Source: Pseudomonas helleri
GTDB taxonomy: Bacteria; Pseudomonadota; Gammaproteobacteria; Pseudomonadales; Pseudomonadaceae
Direction of reading: 5' to 3'
DNA length: 64,000 bases
Assembly: GCF_001043025.1 (NCBI RefSeq)
Contig: NZ_JYLD01000003.1
Coordinates: forward strand, 186,001 to 250,000
The notes beneath the pieces were generated by a model. The model had not been told where the DNA came from. It saw nothing but the letters and a program-made list of their open reading frames with translations, and did no database searches. Positions 44,260 through 52,602 of the stretch are shown one piece after another. The translations under genes and the position numbers were made by a program. How positions within the stretch are numbered: position 1 is the stretch's first letter; each line of letters begins with the position of its first letter.

Positions 44260-45355
44260 TTACAGCCCTTGTTTCAGGCTGGCTACCAGGTATTCGTCGA
44301 TATCGCCGTCGAGCACTTTGTCGCAATCGCTGCGCTCGATGTTGGTACGCAAATCCTTGATACGCGAAGCGTCGAGTACGTACGAGCGGATCTGGTGGCC
44401 CCAGCCGATGTCACTCTTGGTGTCTTCCAGGGCTTGGGACGCCGCGCTGCGCTTCTGCATTTCTTGCTCATAAAGACGGGCCCGCAACATTTTCATGGCG
44501 GTGTCTTTGTTCGCATGCTGGGAACGTTCGTTCTGGCAGCTCACCACGGTGTTGGTCGGTACGTGGGTAATCCGCACGGCCGAGTCAGTGGTGTTTACGT
44601 GCTGACCACCCGCACCGGAGGAACGATAGGTATCGATCCGCAGGTCAGACGGGTTGATGTCGATTTCGATGTTGTCGTCAATTTCCGGCGAAACGAAAAC
44701 AGCCGAGAACGAGGTGTGACGACGGTTGCCCGAGTCGTACGGGCTTTTACGCACCAGACGATGGACGCCAATCTCGGTACGCAGCCAGCCAAAGGCGTAT
44801 TCACCCTTGATATGCACGGTTGCGCCTTTGATCCCGGCGACTTCACCGGCAGACAATTCCATGATGGTGGCATCAAAGCCGCGCTTGTCGGCCCAACGCA
44901 GATACATCCGCAACAGGATATTGGCCCAGTCTTGCGCTTCGGTACCGCCGGAGCCTGCCTGAATGTCCAGGTAAGCGTTATTGGCGTCCATCTCACCGCT
45001 GAACATGCGGCGGAATTCGAGTTTTTCAAGGGCTTCGCGCAGACGCTCGACTTCAGCGGCAACGTCATCGACAGCGGCCTGGTCTTCTTCTTCGGCAGAC
45101 ATCAACAGCAGGTCTTTGGCGTCGGCCAGACCTGTGTGCATCTCATCCAGGGTTTCGACGATCTGCGCCAGTTGGGCGCGTTCGCGGCCTAACTCCTGGG
45201 CGTACGTCGGGTTGTTCCAGACACTAGGATCTTCAAGCTCGCGATTGACTTCGATCAGACGCTCATGCTTTTGATCGTAGTCAAAGATACCCCCGAATAG
45301 TTTCGGAGCGCTCTGACAGGTCCTTGATGCTGTTAAGGATCGGGTTGATTTCCAT
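44260..45355 (-). CDS. prfB: Peptide chain release factor 2, with programmed +1 frameshift
   Basis: Translation starts at the ATG at 45355 ([20 protein letters not shown]), reads 24 codons and meets an in-frame TGA at 45283-45281. After a +1 shift the rest reads on to the stop at 44260, giving 364 residues in all. RF2 recognises UAA/UGA through the SPF tripeptide region and hydrolyses peptidyl-tRNA through GGQ, seen in [19 protein letters not shown]. The slip site and internal Shine-Dalgarno are listed separately. A contiguous open frame alone would give a start at 45141 that loses the conserved N-terminus. lysS follows. Confidence 0.97.
45280..45295 (-). promoter_or_regulatory. prfB programmed +1 frameshift site
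   Basis: Minus strand reads CGGGGG-TAT-CTT-TGA-C. The CTT TGA C slippery stop and the G-rich Shine-Dalgarno-like stretch three bases before CTT are those of the classical RF2 autoregulatory shift. When RF2 is scarce the ribosome pauses at TGA and slips forward one base. Confidence 0.97.
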
Positions 45356-45448
45356 GGCTGGCGGCACTCGTAGGCGATTTTTACAAAGCCGGGGAGTATA
45401 CCGCAAACATGGGTTGGCAGCAGCCCGCCTGGCGGGGGCAGTTCACTT

Positions 45449-45521
45449 TGTAGGAGCTGCCGAAGGCTGCGATTTTTTGCCTTTAAAGATCAAAAGATCG
45501 CGAGGCAAGCTCGCTCCTACA
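45449..45521. repeat. Chimeric REPIN: foreign left arm, class 1 right arm
   Basis: The right arm is a perfect class 1 arm (TCGCGAGGCAAGCTCGCTCCTACA). The left arm starts TGTAGGAGCTGCCGAAGGC, a different Pseudomonas REP family, so the arms pair only at their outer seven to eight bases. See findings. Confidence 0.8.
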
Positions 45522-45704
45522 GAGTTTTGGGATGGCTTTTTGACGCATTCCGTCAGCAATTTCCTCTTCCCAATGCAGGGCACTTCCTAGTTGCTGTTAT
45601 GCGCCTAGCAGACGGTGCACTCGGTCGAAATGGCCCGTGCGGTGGTGGATTCATTGCTGGACAACGCTGAGTAACAACCCCCCTCATGTAAGCAAAACCT
45701 ACCC

Positions 45705-45765
45705 TGTAGGAGCGAGCTTGTCTCGCGATCTTTTGCCTTTAATGATCAAAAGTTCGCGAGACAAG
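45705..45765. repeat. REPIN, class 1, truncated right arm
   Basis: The left arm is complete (TGTAGGAGCGAGCTTGTC). The right arm stops after CGCGAGACAAG and runs into the last codons and stop of wspR, losing the expected CTCGCTCCTACA. Confidence 0.85.
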
Positions 45766-45774
45766 GTGGGATGG

Positions 45775-46776
45775 TTACTCGATCCCGACCTGGTTACGTC
45801 CGTTGTGCTTGGCCAGGTACAGGCCTTTGTCCGCCGCGGAGATCAATTGGCGTGAGCTGCCGTTTTGTTGCGGGGTGAGGGTCGCCAGGCCAATGCTGAT
45901 GGTCAGGCTGCGGCCTTCGCTAGGCTGGATGTGAGGGATTTTCAGGGCTTCTACGGCCTGGCGCAGTTTCTCTGCCACCAGTCGTGCTCCGCCCTGGGAG
46001 GTGTTGGGCAAGACGATGGCAAATTCTTCACCGCCGTAACGCGCCGGCAGGTCAGACGGGCGACTGCTGGCATCGCGAATGGTCGCGGCCACTTTGCGCA
46101 ATGCCTCGTCGCCGTCCAGATGGCCGAAGGTATCGTTGAAGGACTTGAAGTAGTCAACGTCGATCATCAACAACGACAGCTGGGTCTGCTCCCGCAAGGC
46201 GCGGCGCCACTCCAGCTCGAGGTATTCGTCAAAGTGCCGACGGTTCGACAGCCCGGTCAGGCCGTCCGAGTTCATCAACCGTTGCAGCACCAGGTTGGTG
46301 TCGAGCAGTTGCTGCTGACTCACACGCAGCGCACGGTAGGCCGCGTCACGCTGCAACAGGGTCATGTAGGAGCGCGAGTGATAGCGAATGCGCGCCACCA
46401 GCTCGATGTTATCGGGCAATTTGACCAGGTAATCATTGGCCCCCGCCGAAAACGCCGCGCTTTTGATCAGCGGGTCTTCTTTGGTGGACAGCACGATGAT
46501 CGGAATATTCTGCGTCGCCGGGTGATTGCGGTATTCACGCACCAGGGTCAGACCGTCCAGCCCCGGCATGACCAGGTCCTGCAAAATCACGGTCGGTTTG
46601 ATGCGGATGGCTTGCGCAATCGCCTGATGCGGGTCTGCACAGAAGTGAAAATCAATGTTCTGCTCTAGCGCCAACCCCCGGCGCACGGCTTCGCCGATCA
46701 TCGCCTGATCGTCTACCAGCAGCACCATGGCGGCGTTTTCGTCTGTTTTAACGTCGTCCAACTGTAAATCGCTCAT
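45775..46776 (-). CDS. wspR: WspR diguanylate cyclase response regulator
   Basis: 333 residues: REC domain with phospho-acceptor Asp67 ([13 protein letters not shown]), a linker helix and a GGDEF domain with the active GGEEF at 248-252 and an inhibitory I-site RPSD at 239-242. Phosphorylation by WspE drives clustering and c-di-GMP synthesis, promoting attachment and exopolysaccharide. It is the last gene of the wsp operon, 52 bases after wspF. Catalytic and feedback sites are both intact, so the pathway output appears functional. Confidence 0.97.
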   Translation of the reverse strand: MSDLQLDDVKTDENAAMVLLVDDQAMIGEAVRRGLALEQNIDFHFCADPHQAIAQAIRIKPTVILQDLVMPGLDGLTLVREYRNHPATQNIPIIVLSTKEDPLIKSAAFSAGANDYLVKLPDNIELVARIRYHSRSYMTLLQRDAAYRALRVSQQQLLDTNLVLQRLMNSDGLTGLSNRRHFDEYLELEWRRALREQTQLSLLMIDVDYFKSFNDTFGHLDGDEALRKVAATIRDASSRPSDLPARYGGEEFAIVLPNTSQGGARLVAEKLRQAVEALKIPHIQPSEGRSLTISIGLATLTPQQNGSSRQLISAADKGLYLAKHNGRNQVGIE

Positions 46777-46828
46777 GCGCGTTCACCTGAATTACTGCCT
46801 TCAAGCCAGTCCTGCGGGATTTTGTCGA

Positions 46829-47839
46829 TCATTTGGCAAATATCTCCAGCAAACGTGGCGCAATCTTGTCCAAAGGACGGATCTCAACCGCGGCATCAAT
46901 GGCCGCAGCTGCTTTAGGCATGCCGTACACCGAACTGCTGTGTTGGTCTTGCGCAATGGTGAGGAAGCCTTGTTGGCGCATGAGTTTAAGCCCCTGAGCC
47001 CCATCGCGTCCCATGCCGGTTAATAACACCCCCACGGCATCTCCCTTCCAGTACCTTGCAACACTTTCAAAAAACACATCAATCGAGGGGCGGTAGATCT
47101 CGTTTACCGGCTCCGCCGTGTAGGCCAGGGTGCCGTTTTTCAACAAGCGTATGTGGTGGTTGGTGCCCGCCAGCAATACCGTCCCCGGCTGTGGCACTTC
47201 GCCTTCCCGGGCCAAGCGTACGTCCAGTCCGCACGAGCCGCTCAACCACTCCGCCATGCCCGCCGCAAACACTTGGTCTACGTGTTGCACCAGAACGATA
47301 GGCACCTGGAAATCTCGCGGCAGCCCCTTGAGCAAACTTTCCAGCGCCGCCGGGCCGCCCGCAGACGAGCCAATCACCACCAGCCCGCCCTGCAAGCCCA
47401 ATGCCCGCGGCTGCGCCGACACCGGGCGTACCCGCTTGTCACTCTGCCCCATCAACCAGCCCACGTTGAGGATCTTGCGCAATAACGGCGCTGCCGCTTC
47501 TTTGGCATTGCCTGCACCCAACGCGGGTGTGTCCACCACATCCAGCGCGCCAAAACCCATGGCCTCGAACACGCGGTGTACATTCTGCTCCCGGTCAACG
47601 GTCACAATCACAATGGCACAGGGCGTTTCAGCCATGATCCGCCGTGTCGCCTGCACCCCGTCCATGACCGGCATGATCAGGTCCATCAAAATCAGATCCG
47701 GGGTGAACTCAGCACACTTTTGTACCGCCTCGGCACCATTGTGAGCGACCCAGACCACTTCATGGCTCGGCTCAAAGGCCAGCGCCCGACGCAGCGCTTC
47801 AACCGCCAAAGGCATGTCGTTGACGATGGCGATTTTCAT
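46829..47839 (-). CDS. wspF: WspF receptor methylesterase (CheB-like)
   Basis: 336 residues: N-terminal REC with Asp53 (LILMDLIMPVMDG) and C-terminal methylesterase with the Ser of GSSAGGPAA, His in LVQHVDQVF and Asp in LTGMGRDGAQG. It removes methyl groups from WspA and resets the system; loss-of-function wspF mutations produce wrinkly, c-di-GMP-high colonies in pseudomonads. The frame is intact here. The start overlaps the wspE stop by four bases. Confidence 0.97.
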   Translation of the reverse strand: MKIAIVNDMPLAVEALRRALAFEPSHEVVWVAHNGAEAVQKCAEFTPDLILMDLIMPVMDGVQATRRIMAETPCAIVIVTVDREQNVHRVFEAMGFGALDVVDTPALGAGNAKEAAAPLLRKILNVGWLMGQSDKRVRPVSAQPRALGLQGGLVVIGSSAGGPAALESLLKGLPRDFQVPIVLVQHVDQVFAAGMAEWLSGSCGLDVRLAREGEVPQPGTVLLAGTNHHIRLLKNGTLAYTAEPVNEIYRPSIDVFFESVARYWKGDAVGVLLTGMGRDGAQGLKLMRQQGFLTIAQDQHSSSVYGMPKAAAAIDAAVEIRPLDKIAPRLLEIFAK

Positions 47840-50142
47840 GTTTGGGCTCCCCCGATGAGTTCAACCACGGCATCAAGCAAGGCGTCGTCATGGAAGCTGG
47901 CTTTGGCTAGATAATAGTCGGCTCCTGCATCCAGGCCACGTCGTCGGTCTTCTTCGCGGTCTTTGTAGGACACGACCATCACCGGCATGGACTGCAGACG
48001 GTTGTCGCGGCGCAACAGGGTGACCAGCTCGATGCCATCCATGCGCGGCATGTCGATGTCGGTAATCAACAGATCGAAATGCTCGGCACGCAGGGCGTTC
48101 CAGCCGTCCATGCCGTCAACCGCAACGGCCACTTCATAACCCCGATTAATCAGCAATTTGCGCTGCAATTCACGTACGGTCAGCGAGTCATCTACCACCA
48201 GAATGCGTTTGCGGGTCAATTCTGCGGTGTGCCGATTGCGCCGATCAATACGCTCCAGACGCCCGGTGTTGAGCAACTTATCGACCGAACGCAGCATATC
48301 TTCAACATCGACAATCAGCACTGGCGAGCCATCGTCCAGCAGCGCACCGGCCGAGATGTCCTGCACCTTGCCCAAGCGCGGATCGAGCGGCAAAACCACC
48401 AGAGTGCGCTCACCGATAAACCGCTCGACGGCCACGCCATACACGGCGTCGCGCTCACGAATGACCACCACTTTGAGGGTTTCGTCATCGCTTTGGCTGG
48501 GCGGGCGCTGGAGCAACTGGCTGGCGGCCACCAGGCCGACGTGCCGGCCTTCGTGCCAAAAATGCTGACGCCCCTCGACTTGCACGATGTCATCCGGCAA
48601 CAGGTCGCGCATGCGCTCGATGTGCGCCAGCGGGAAGGCGTAGGCCTCGTCGGCCACTTCAACCACCAGGCTGCGCACCACCGACAAGGTTAGCGGCACT
48701 TCCAGCAGGAACCGGCTGCCCTGCCCTGCGGTTTGCTCCAGCACGATGGCGCCGCGCAACAGGCGCACCATGTGTAGCACCGCATCCAGCCCGACGCCGC
48801 GACCGGAGACTTCAGTCACCGTATCGCGCAGGCTGAACCCCGGCAGAAAGAGGAAGGTCAGGAGTTCTTCTTCGCTCAGTTGCGCCACCGTCTCGGCGGT
48901 GGATAACTGGCGCTCGACGATGCTGCGACGCAAGCGTTCGAGGTCGACACCGGCGCCATCGTCGCTCAGTTCGACGGCCAGCAACCCGGCCTGATGCGAC
49001 ACCCGTAAGCGGATCGTGCCTTCGGGCTGTTTGCCCGCCAACAAGCGTTGTTCGGGCGATTCAACCCCGTGGTCGACGGCGTTGCGCAGCAAGTGGGTGA
49101 GCGGCGCTTCGAGTTTTTCGAGGACATCGCGGTCAACCTGGGTTTTCTCGCCTTCGATTTCCAGACGTATCTGCTTGCCCAACGCCCGACCCAAATCACG
49201 GACCATGCGCTCCTGGCCCACCAGCACATCGGCGAACGGGCGCATGCGGCAGGCCAGCGCGGTGTCATAGAGCAATTGCGCGCGCTGGCTGGTCTGCCAG
49301 CCGAATTCGTCGAGTTCGGCGGTCTGCTCGCTGAGCAAATGCTGCGACTCGGAGAGCACGCGCCGGGCCTCGTTCAGGGCCTCTTCAACCTCGTGCGTCA
49401 GGCCCACCACTTTGAGCTGCTCGTTGAGGGTATCCAGCGCCCGCAGGCTGGTGCTCTGCATGCGTTTAAGCCGATGCAGCGCCATCAGGTACGGCTTGAG
49501 ACGCTGGGTTTCGACCAGCGATTTACTCGACAGGTCGAGCAGGCTGTTGAGGCGCTCGGCGGTGACGCGCAACACCCGTTCGCCGCTTTCTGTCAGGCGC
49601 TGAGGCCGACGCGCAGGTTCGGGGGCCGGCTCGGCGGCCACTGGGGCCACCGGCTCTGGCTGAAGCAGCGGCTCGGGCAAAGGCTCGGGGGCCAGCAACA
49701 ATTGCGAGACGTCGAACTCCACGGGCGCGGCACGTGGCGCCACCCGCCCGGAAGGATCCAGCAGTTCGTTGAGGTGCGCGACATACGCGTCGATATCGGC
49801 CGGGCCGACGTTGTCGCTGCCCGGCGTGGCGATGCGCATCAACAAGTCAGTGCCCTGCAACAAGGCATCAATGTGTTCGGGATGCAGGCGCAAACGGCCT
49901 TCTTGCGCGCTGACCAGGCAGTCTTCCATCACGTGGGCCACGCTGACGCCCGCGTCCACGCCGACAATCCGCGCTGCGCCCTTGAGCGAGTGGGCGGCGC
50001 GCATGCAGGCTTCCAGTTGGTCGGCCTGGGTCGGGTTGCGCTCAAGTGCCAGCAGCCCCTCATTCAGCACCTGCGTCTGGGCCTCAGCCTCCAGGCTGAA
50101 CAGTTCAAGCAGCGACGCGTCGCGCATTTGCTCGGGGGTCAT
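47836..50142 (-). CDS. wspE: WspE hybrid chemosensory histidine kinase
   Basis: 768 residues: Hpt domain with His51 (AAHSLKGAARIVG), Pro-rich linker (about 140-190), dimerisation helices, CheA HATPase (HLLRNAVDHGVESP N-box, DDGAGVD and GRGVGLD G-boxes), CheW-like regulatory domain, and a C-terminal REC (VVDDSLTVRELQ, DIDMPRMDG). It phosphorylates WspR and WspF. The extra REC marks the alternative-cellular-function class of chemosensory system. It is coupled to wspD and wspF by four-base overlaps. Confidence 0.97.
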   Translation of the reverse strand: MTPEQMRDASLLELFSLEAEAQTQVLNEGLLALERNPTQADQLEACMRAAHSLKGAARIVGVDAGVSVAHVMEDCLVSAQEGRLRLHPEHIDALLQGTDLLMRIATPGSDNVGPADIDAYVAHLNELLDPSGRVAPRAAPVEFDVSQLLLAPEPLPEPLLQPEPVAPVAAEPAPEPARRPQRLTESGERVLRVTAERLNSLLDLSSKSLVETQRLKPYLMALHRLKRMQSTSLRALDTLNEQLKVVGLTHEVEEALNEARRVLSESQHLLSEQTAELDEFGWQTSQRAQLLYDTALACRMRPFADVLVGQERMVRDLGRALGKQIRLEIEGEKTQVDRDVLEKLEAPLTHLLRNAVDHGVESPEQRLLAGKQPEGTIRLRVSHQAGLLAVELSDDGAGVDLERLRRSIVERQLSTAETVAQLSEEELLTFLFLPGFSLRDTVTEVSGRGVGLDAVLHMVRLLRGAIVLEQTAGQGSRFLLEVPLTLSVVRSLVVEVADEAYAFPLAHIERMRDLLPDDIVQVEGRQHFWHEGRHVGLVAASQLLQRPPSQSDDETLKVVVIRERDAVYGVAVERFIGERTLVVLPLDPRLGKVQDISAGALLDDGSPVLIVDVEDMLRSVDKLLNTGRLERIDRRNRHTAELTRKRILVVDDSLTVRELQRKLLINRGYEVAVAVDGMDGWNALRAEHFDLLITDIDMPRMDGIELVTLLRRDNRLQSMPVMVVSYKDREEDRRRGLDAGADYYLAKASFHDDALLDAVVELIGGAQT

Positions 50143-50825
50143 GTCAGGCTCCGGGTAATTGCGCCAAGCAGTTGTTCTTCATCCAGCCAGCGCAGGCTGC
50201 GGTTTTTCCACGCCAGCACACCCCGGGTGTATTTTGCGCTGGCATGCTCGCCCGACAGCGAGGCGGCGTTCAAAGCGCGTTCTTCAATGTTGTGGACACC
50301 GTCGACTTCATCCACCGGCAACACTACCGGGCCACCATGGGCGGCCACGATCAGCATGCGCGGCATCACCCGCTGCGAAGGGGTAATGGTCACCGTAGGG
50401 TCCAGCCCCAACAGGTCAACCAGCGACAAACACGGCACCAACGCACCGCGCACGTTGGCCACCCCTTGCAGGGCCCGCGAACGCTGGTGCGGCAACGAGT
50501 GAATGGCCTGCATGCGCGCCACTTCGTCGAGGCACACCGTGTTCAGGCCCAGCCATTCACCGCCCAGACGGAATACAACCAGCGAACGTGTGGCAACTTT
50601 TTGCTCAGCCATTGGCTGGGCGTTGTGCTCCTCAGGTTCTTGCTCAAACGAGTAGCGATCCAGCAAGCGCGTGGCGGCAGCGGAATACACCGCGCAATTG
50701 CGGCAATGGATATGCTCCGGCAACTTCGGGCAAGACTTGTCGCCGAAGATGCCGATGCGGTTCCAGCAGTCATCAATGGTCTGGGCTTCGTCATGAATCA
50801 AGCCTTGGGCGAATAAACCTCTCAT
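50139..50825 (-). CDS. wspD: WspD CheW-like adaptor
   Basis: 228 residues. An N-terminal region with HIHCRNCAVY-type cysteines precedes a CheW domain (residues about 75-225: VVFRLGGEWLGLNTVCLDEVA, NVRGALVPCLSLVDLLGL). It links the receptor WspA to WspE. It is distinct from WspB, the second adaptor; two CheW proteins are normal in this operon. It overlaps wspC and wspE by four bases each. Confidence 0.95.
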   Translation of the reverse strand: MRGLFAQGLIHDEAQTIDDCWNRIGIFGDKSCPKLPEHIHCRNCAVYSAAATRLLDRYSFEQEPEEHNAQPMAEQKVATRSLVVFRLGGEWLGLNTVCLDEVARMQAIHSLPHQRSRALQGVANVRGALVPCLSLVDLLGLDPTVTITPSQRVMPRMLIVAAHGGPVVLPVDEVDGVHNIEERALNAASLSGEHASAKYTRGVLAWKNRSLRWLDEEQLLGAITRSLT

Positions 50826-52090
50826 TGTTTGCGCTCACTGTGAACCGAACGTTCATGACGGGCAGCGCGCTCCTGCAAGCGCTGGGCGCCTGCTGCGTCA
50901 CCTTGGGCAGCCAAGAGAGCGGCCAGGTGCGCCAGCGCTTCTGAATGCTGGGGTTCCAGGTACAGCGCCTTGCGATAGAAACTCTGCGCCTGCGCCGCTT
51001 GATCTTCAACATCGCTGAGCAGGCCCAGCCAGTAGAACACCTGAGCGTGCGGGCCATGCTGTTGCAAAAACTGCTCGCAAGCCTGGCGGGCGTCGCTGCT
51101 TTTGCCCTCGTTGGCCAACGCGGCAATGTGCGCCAGCAAGGCCGCCCCCGTGCACGCGGCAGGGGTTGGCTCGACAGGTATTGGCGCACGAGGTGCAAAG
51201 GGCCGTGGGGCAGACACTGGCGGCATCGGCCGCGGTGCGGGTTTGGGCAGCGGTCTGGGCTCGGCCAGCGCTGGCCGCGCAACAGGCACCGGCTCATGGC
51301 TGTGACAGAAGGCAAACGACTGCGGTGCACCGATCGAACGCATGCCCAGGCGGCCCAGCAGGCTGCCCTCGGCCGGGCCGATAAACAGCGCGCCGTCGTC
51401 ACGGGTCAGGCGCTTGAGGATATCCAGCGCCTGATGCTGAGTCTTGAGGTCGAAGTAGATCAACAGGTTGCGACAGAACACAAAGTCATAAGGCAGGTGA
51501 TGGCTGAGCAGCGTCGGGTCAAGCAGGTTGCCGACATGAAAAGAGACCTGCTCGTGCACCCGCTCCGCCAACTGATAACTGTCATTGACCGGGGTGAAAT
51601 AGCGCTCACGAAAATCAATTTGCTGGCCGCGAAATGAGTTTTTGCCATACAGCGCCGACCGCGCCCGCGCCACCGACAACGGGCTGACGTCCAGGGCTTC
51701 GACCTTGAACTGATGCCCAACCAGACCGGCATCAAACAGGGCCATGGCAATCGAATACGGCTCTTCGCCGGTGGAGCACGGCAAGCTCAGAATGCGCAGG
51801 GTATGCAGGCCGCTGGTGTCGGCCAAACGCTGGCGGGCCAGACGGCCCAATGTGGCAAACGACTCGGGGTACCGAAAAAACCAGGTCTCGGGCACGATCA
51901 CCGATTCGATCAACGCCTGCTGCTCATCGTGTGAACACGTCAGGCGCTGCCAGTAGTGATCGTTGTCGGGCATGTTCAACGCCAGGCAACGCTGGCGTAC
52001 CGCACGCTCGATAATCGCCAGGCCCACGGACGCTACGTCCAGGCCTATGCGTTGCTTCAAAAAATCGTAAAAGCGCTGGTCGTCACTCAT
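50822..52090 (-). CDS. wspC: WspC CheR-type methyltransferase with TPR tail
   Basis: 422 residues: CheR N-terminal helices, AdoMet-binding methyltransferase core (ILSLPCSTGEEPYSIAMAL, then VFCRNLLIYFD), a Pro/Ala-rich linker (about 275-320) and C-terminal TPR-like repeats (residues about 330-410). It methylates WspA glutamates to sensitise signalling, opposed by WspF. The linker and TPR region account for its length beyond plain CheR. The ATG overlaps the wspB stop. Confidence 0.95.
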   Translation of the reverse strand: MSDDQRFYDFLKQRIGLDVASVGLAIIERAVRQRCLALNMPDNDHYWQRLTCSHDEQQALIESVIVPETWFFRYPESFATLGRLARQRLADTSGLHTLRILSLPCSTGEEPYSIAMALFDAGLVGHQFKVEALDVSPLSVARARSALYGKNSFRGQQIDFRERYFTPVNDSYQLAERVHEQVSFHVGNLLDPTLLSHHLPYDFVFCRNLLIYFDLKTQHQALDILKRLTRDDGALFIGPAEGSLLGRLGMRSIGAPQSFAFCHSHEPVPVARPALAEPRPLPKPAPRPMPPVSAPRPFAPRAPIPVEPTPAACTGAALLAHIAALANEGKSSDARQACEQFLQQHGPHAQVFYWLGLLSDVEDQAAQAQSFYRKALYLEPQHSEALAHLAALLAAQGDAAGAQRLQERAARHERSVHSERKQ

Positions 52091-52602
52091 GCGAGCCCCT
52101 CTGCGCTGGCGTCATCCTGGCTCGGAGGGAACAGCAGCGCGCACACCGCCGGGCTCAAAAGGTCGTCGACATGGATCCACTGCAGCAAACCCTGGGCATC
52201 CTCACGAACCGGCCCCAGGTACGGCGCGTCGCGGTTATCCAGGCCGTAGGGCTGAAAATCTGCCGGATCGCAGCGCAAGGTCGCGTTGGCCTGCTCCAGC
52301 ATCAGCCCCAGCAGTTTGCCGCGAAAATTGACCAGCACCAGCCGCGTGCTGGTGCGGGCCACGGCTTCATGGCCAAAGGTCATGGCGCTGATGTCGATGA
52401 CCGGGACCATCTGCCCGCGGTGCGCAAACACGCCAGCCACCCAGGCCGGGGCGTGAGCAATCGGTTTGAGCGGTAAACGCGCCAGCACCTCGACCACATC
52501 GGTCGCCGACAAGGCATAACGCTCATCCCCGATGTAGAACACCAGGAACAGGCGCTGACTCGGCGCCACGGCGGCCGCACGCTTGGTTAAAAGTTCGCTC
52601 AT
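52087..52602 (-). CDS. wspB: WspB CheW-like adaptor
   Basis: 171 residues, a single CheW domain (LFLVFYIGDERYALSATDVVE, GVFAHRGQMVPVIDISA, TRLVLVNFRGKLLGLMLEQA). Couples WspA to WspE within the array. The ATG overlaps the wspA stop by one base (TGATG) and its stop overlaps wspC by four. It is shorter than WspD and lacks the N-terminal extension. Confidence 0.95.
   Translation of the reverse strand: MSELLTKRAAAVAPSQRLFLVFYIGDERYALSATDVVEVLARLPLKPIAHAPAWVAGVFAHRGQMVPVIDISAMTFGHEAVARTSTRLVLVNFRGKLLGLMLEQANATLRCDPADFQPYGLDNRDAPYLGPVREDAQGLLQWIHVDDLLSPAVCALLFPPSQDDASAEGLA

Larger units (their letters stand above)
45356..45774. other. 419-base gap between wspR and prfB
   Basis: It holds the prfB leader (promoter not identified), the chimeric REPIN at 45449-45521 and the truncated class 1 element at 45705-45765. 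The stretch between them (45522-45704) has no supported gene. No obvious intrinsic terminator for wspR is seen apart from the REPIN palindromes. Confidence 0.6.

Noticed and set aside
42650..44473. 607-codon plus-strand open frame opposite lysS
   Set aside because: Mirror of a high-GC gene; no ribosome site, no recognisable domain, and it covers both lysS and the start of prfB.
45628..45675. Short plus-strand frame in the wspR-prfB gap as a gene fragment
   Set aside because: Only about 15 codons after an ATG, with no upstream continuation and no ribosome site.
49048..50502. 484-codon plus-strand open frame opposite wspE and wspD
   Set aside because: Crosses two real genes on the other strand and shows no domain or start signal.
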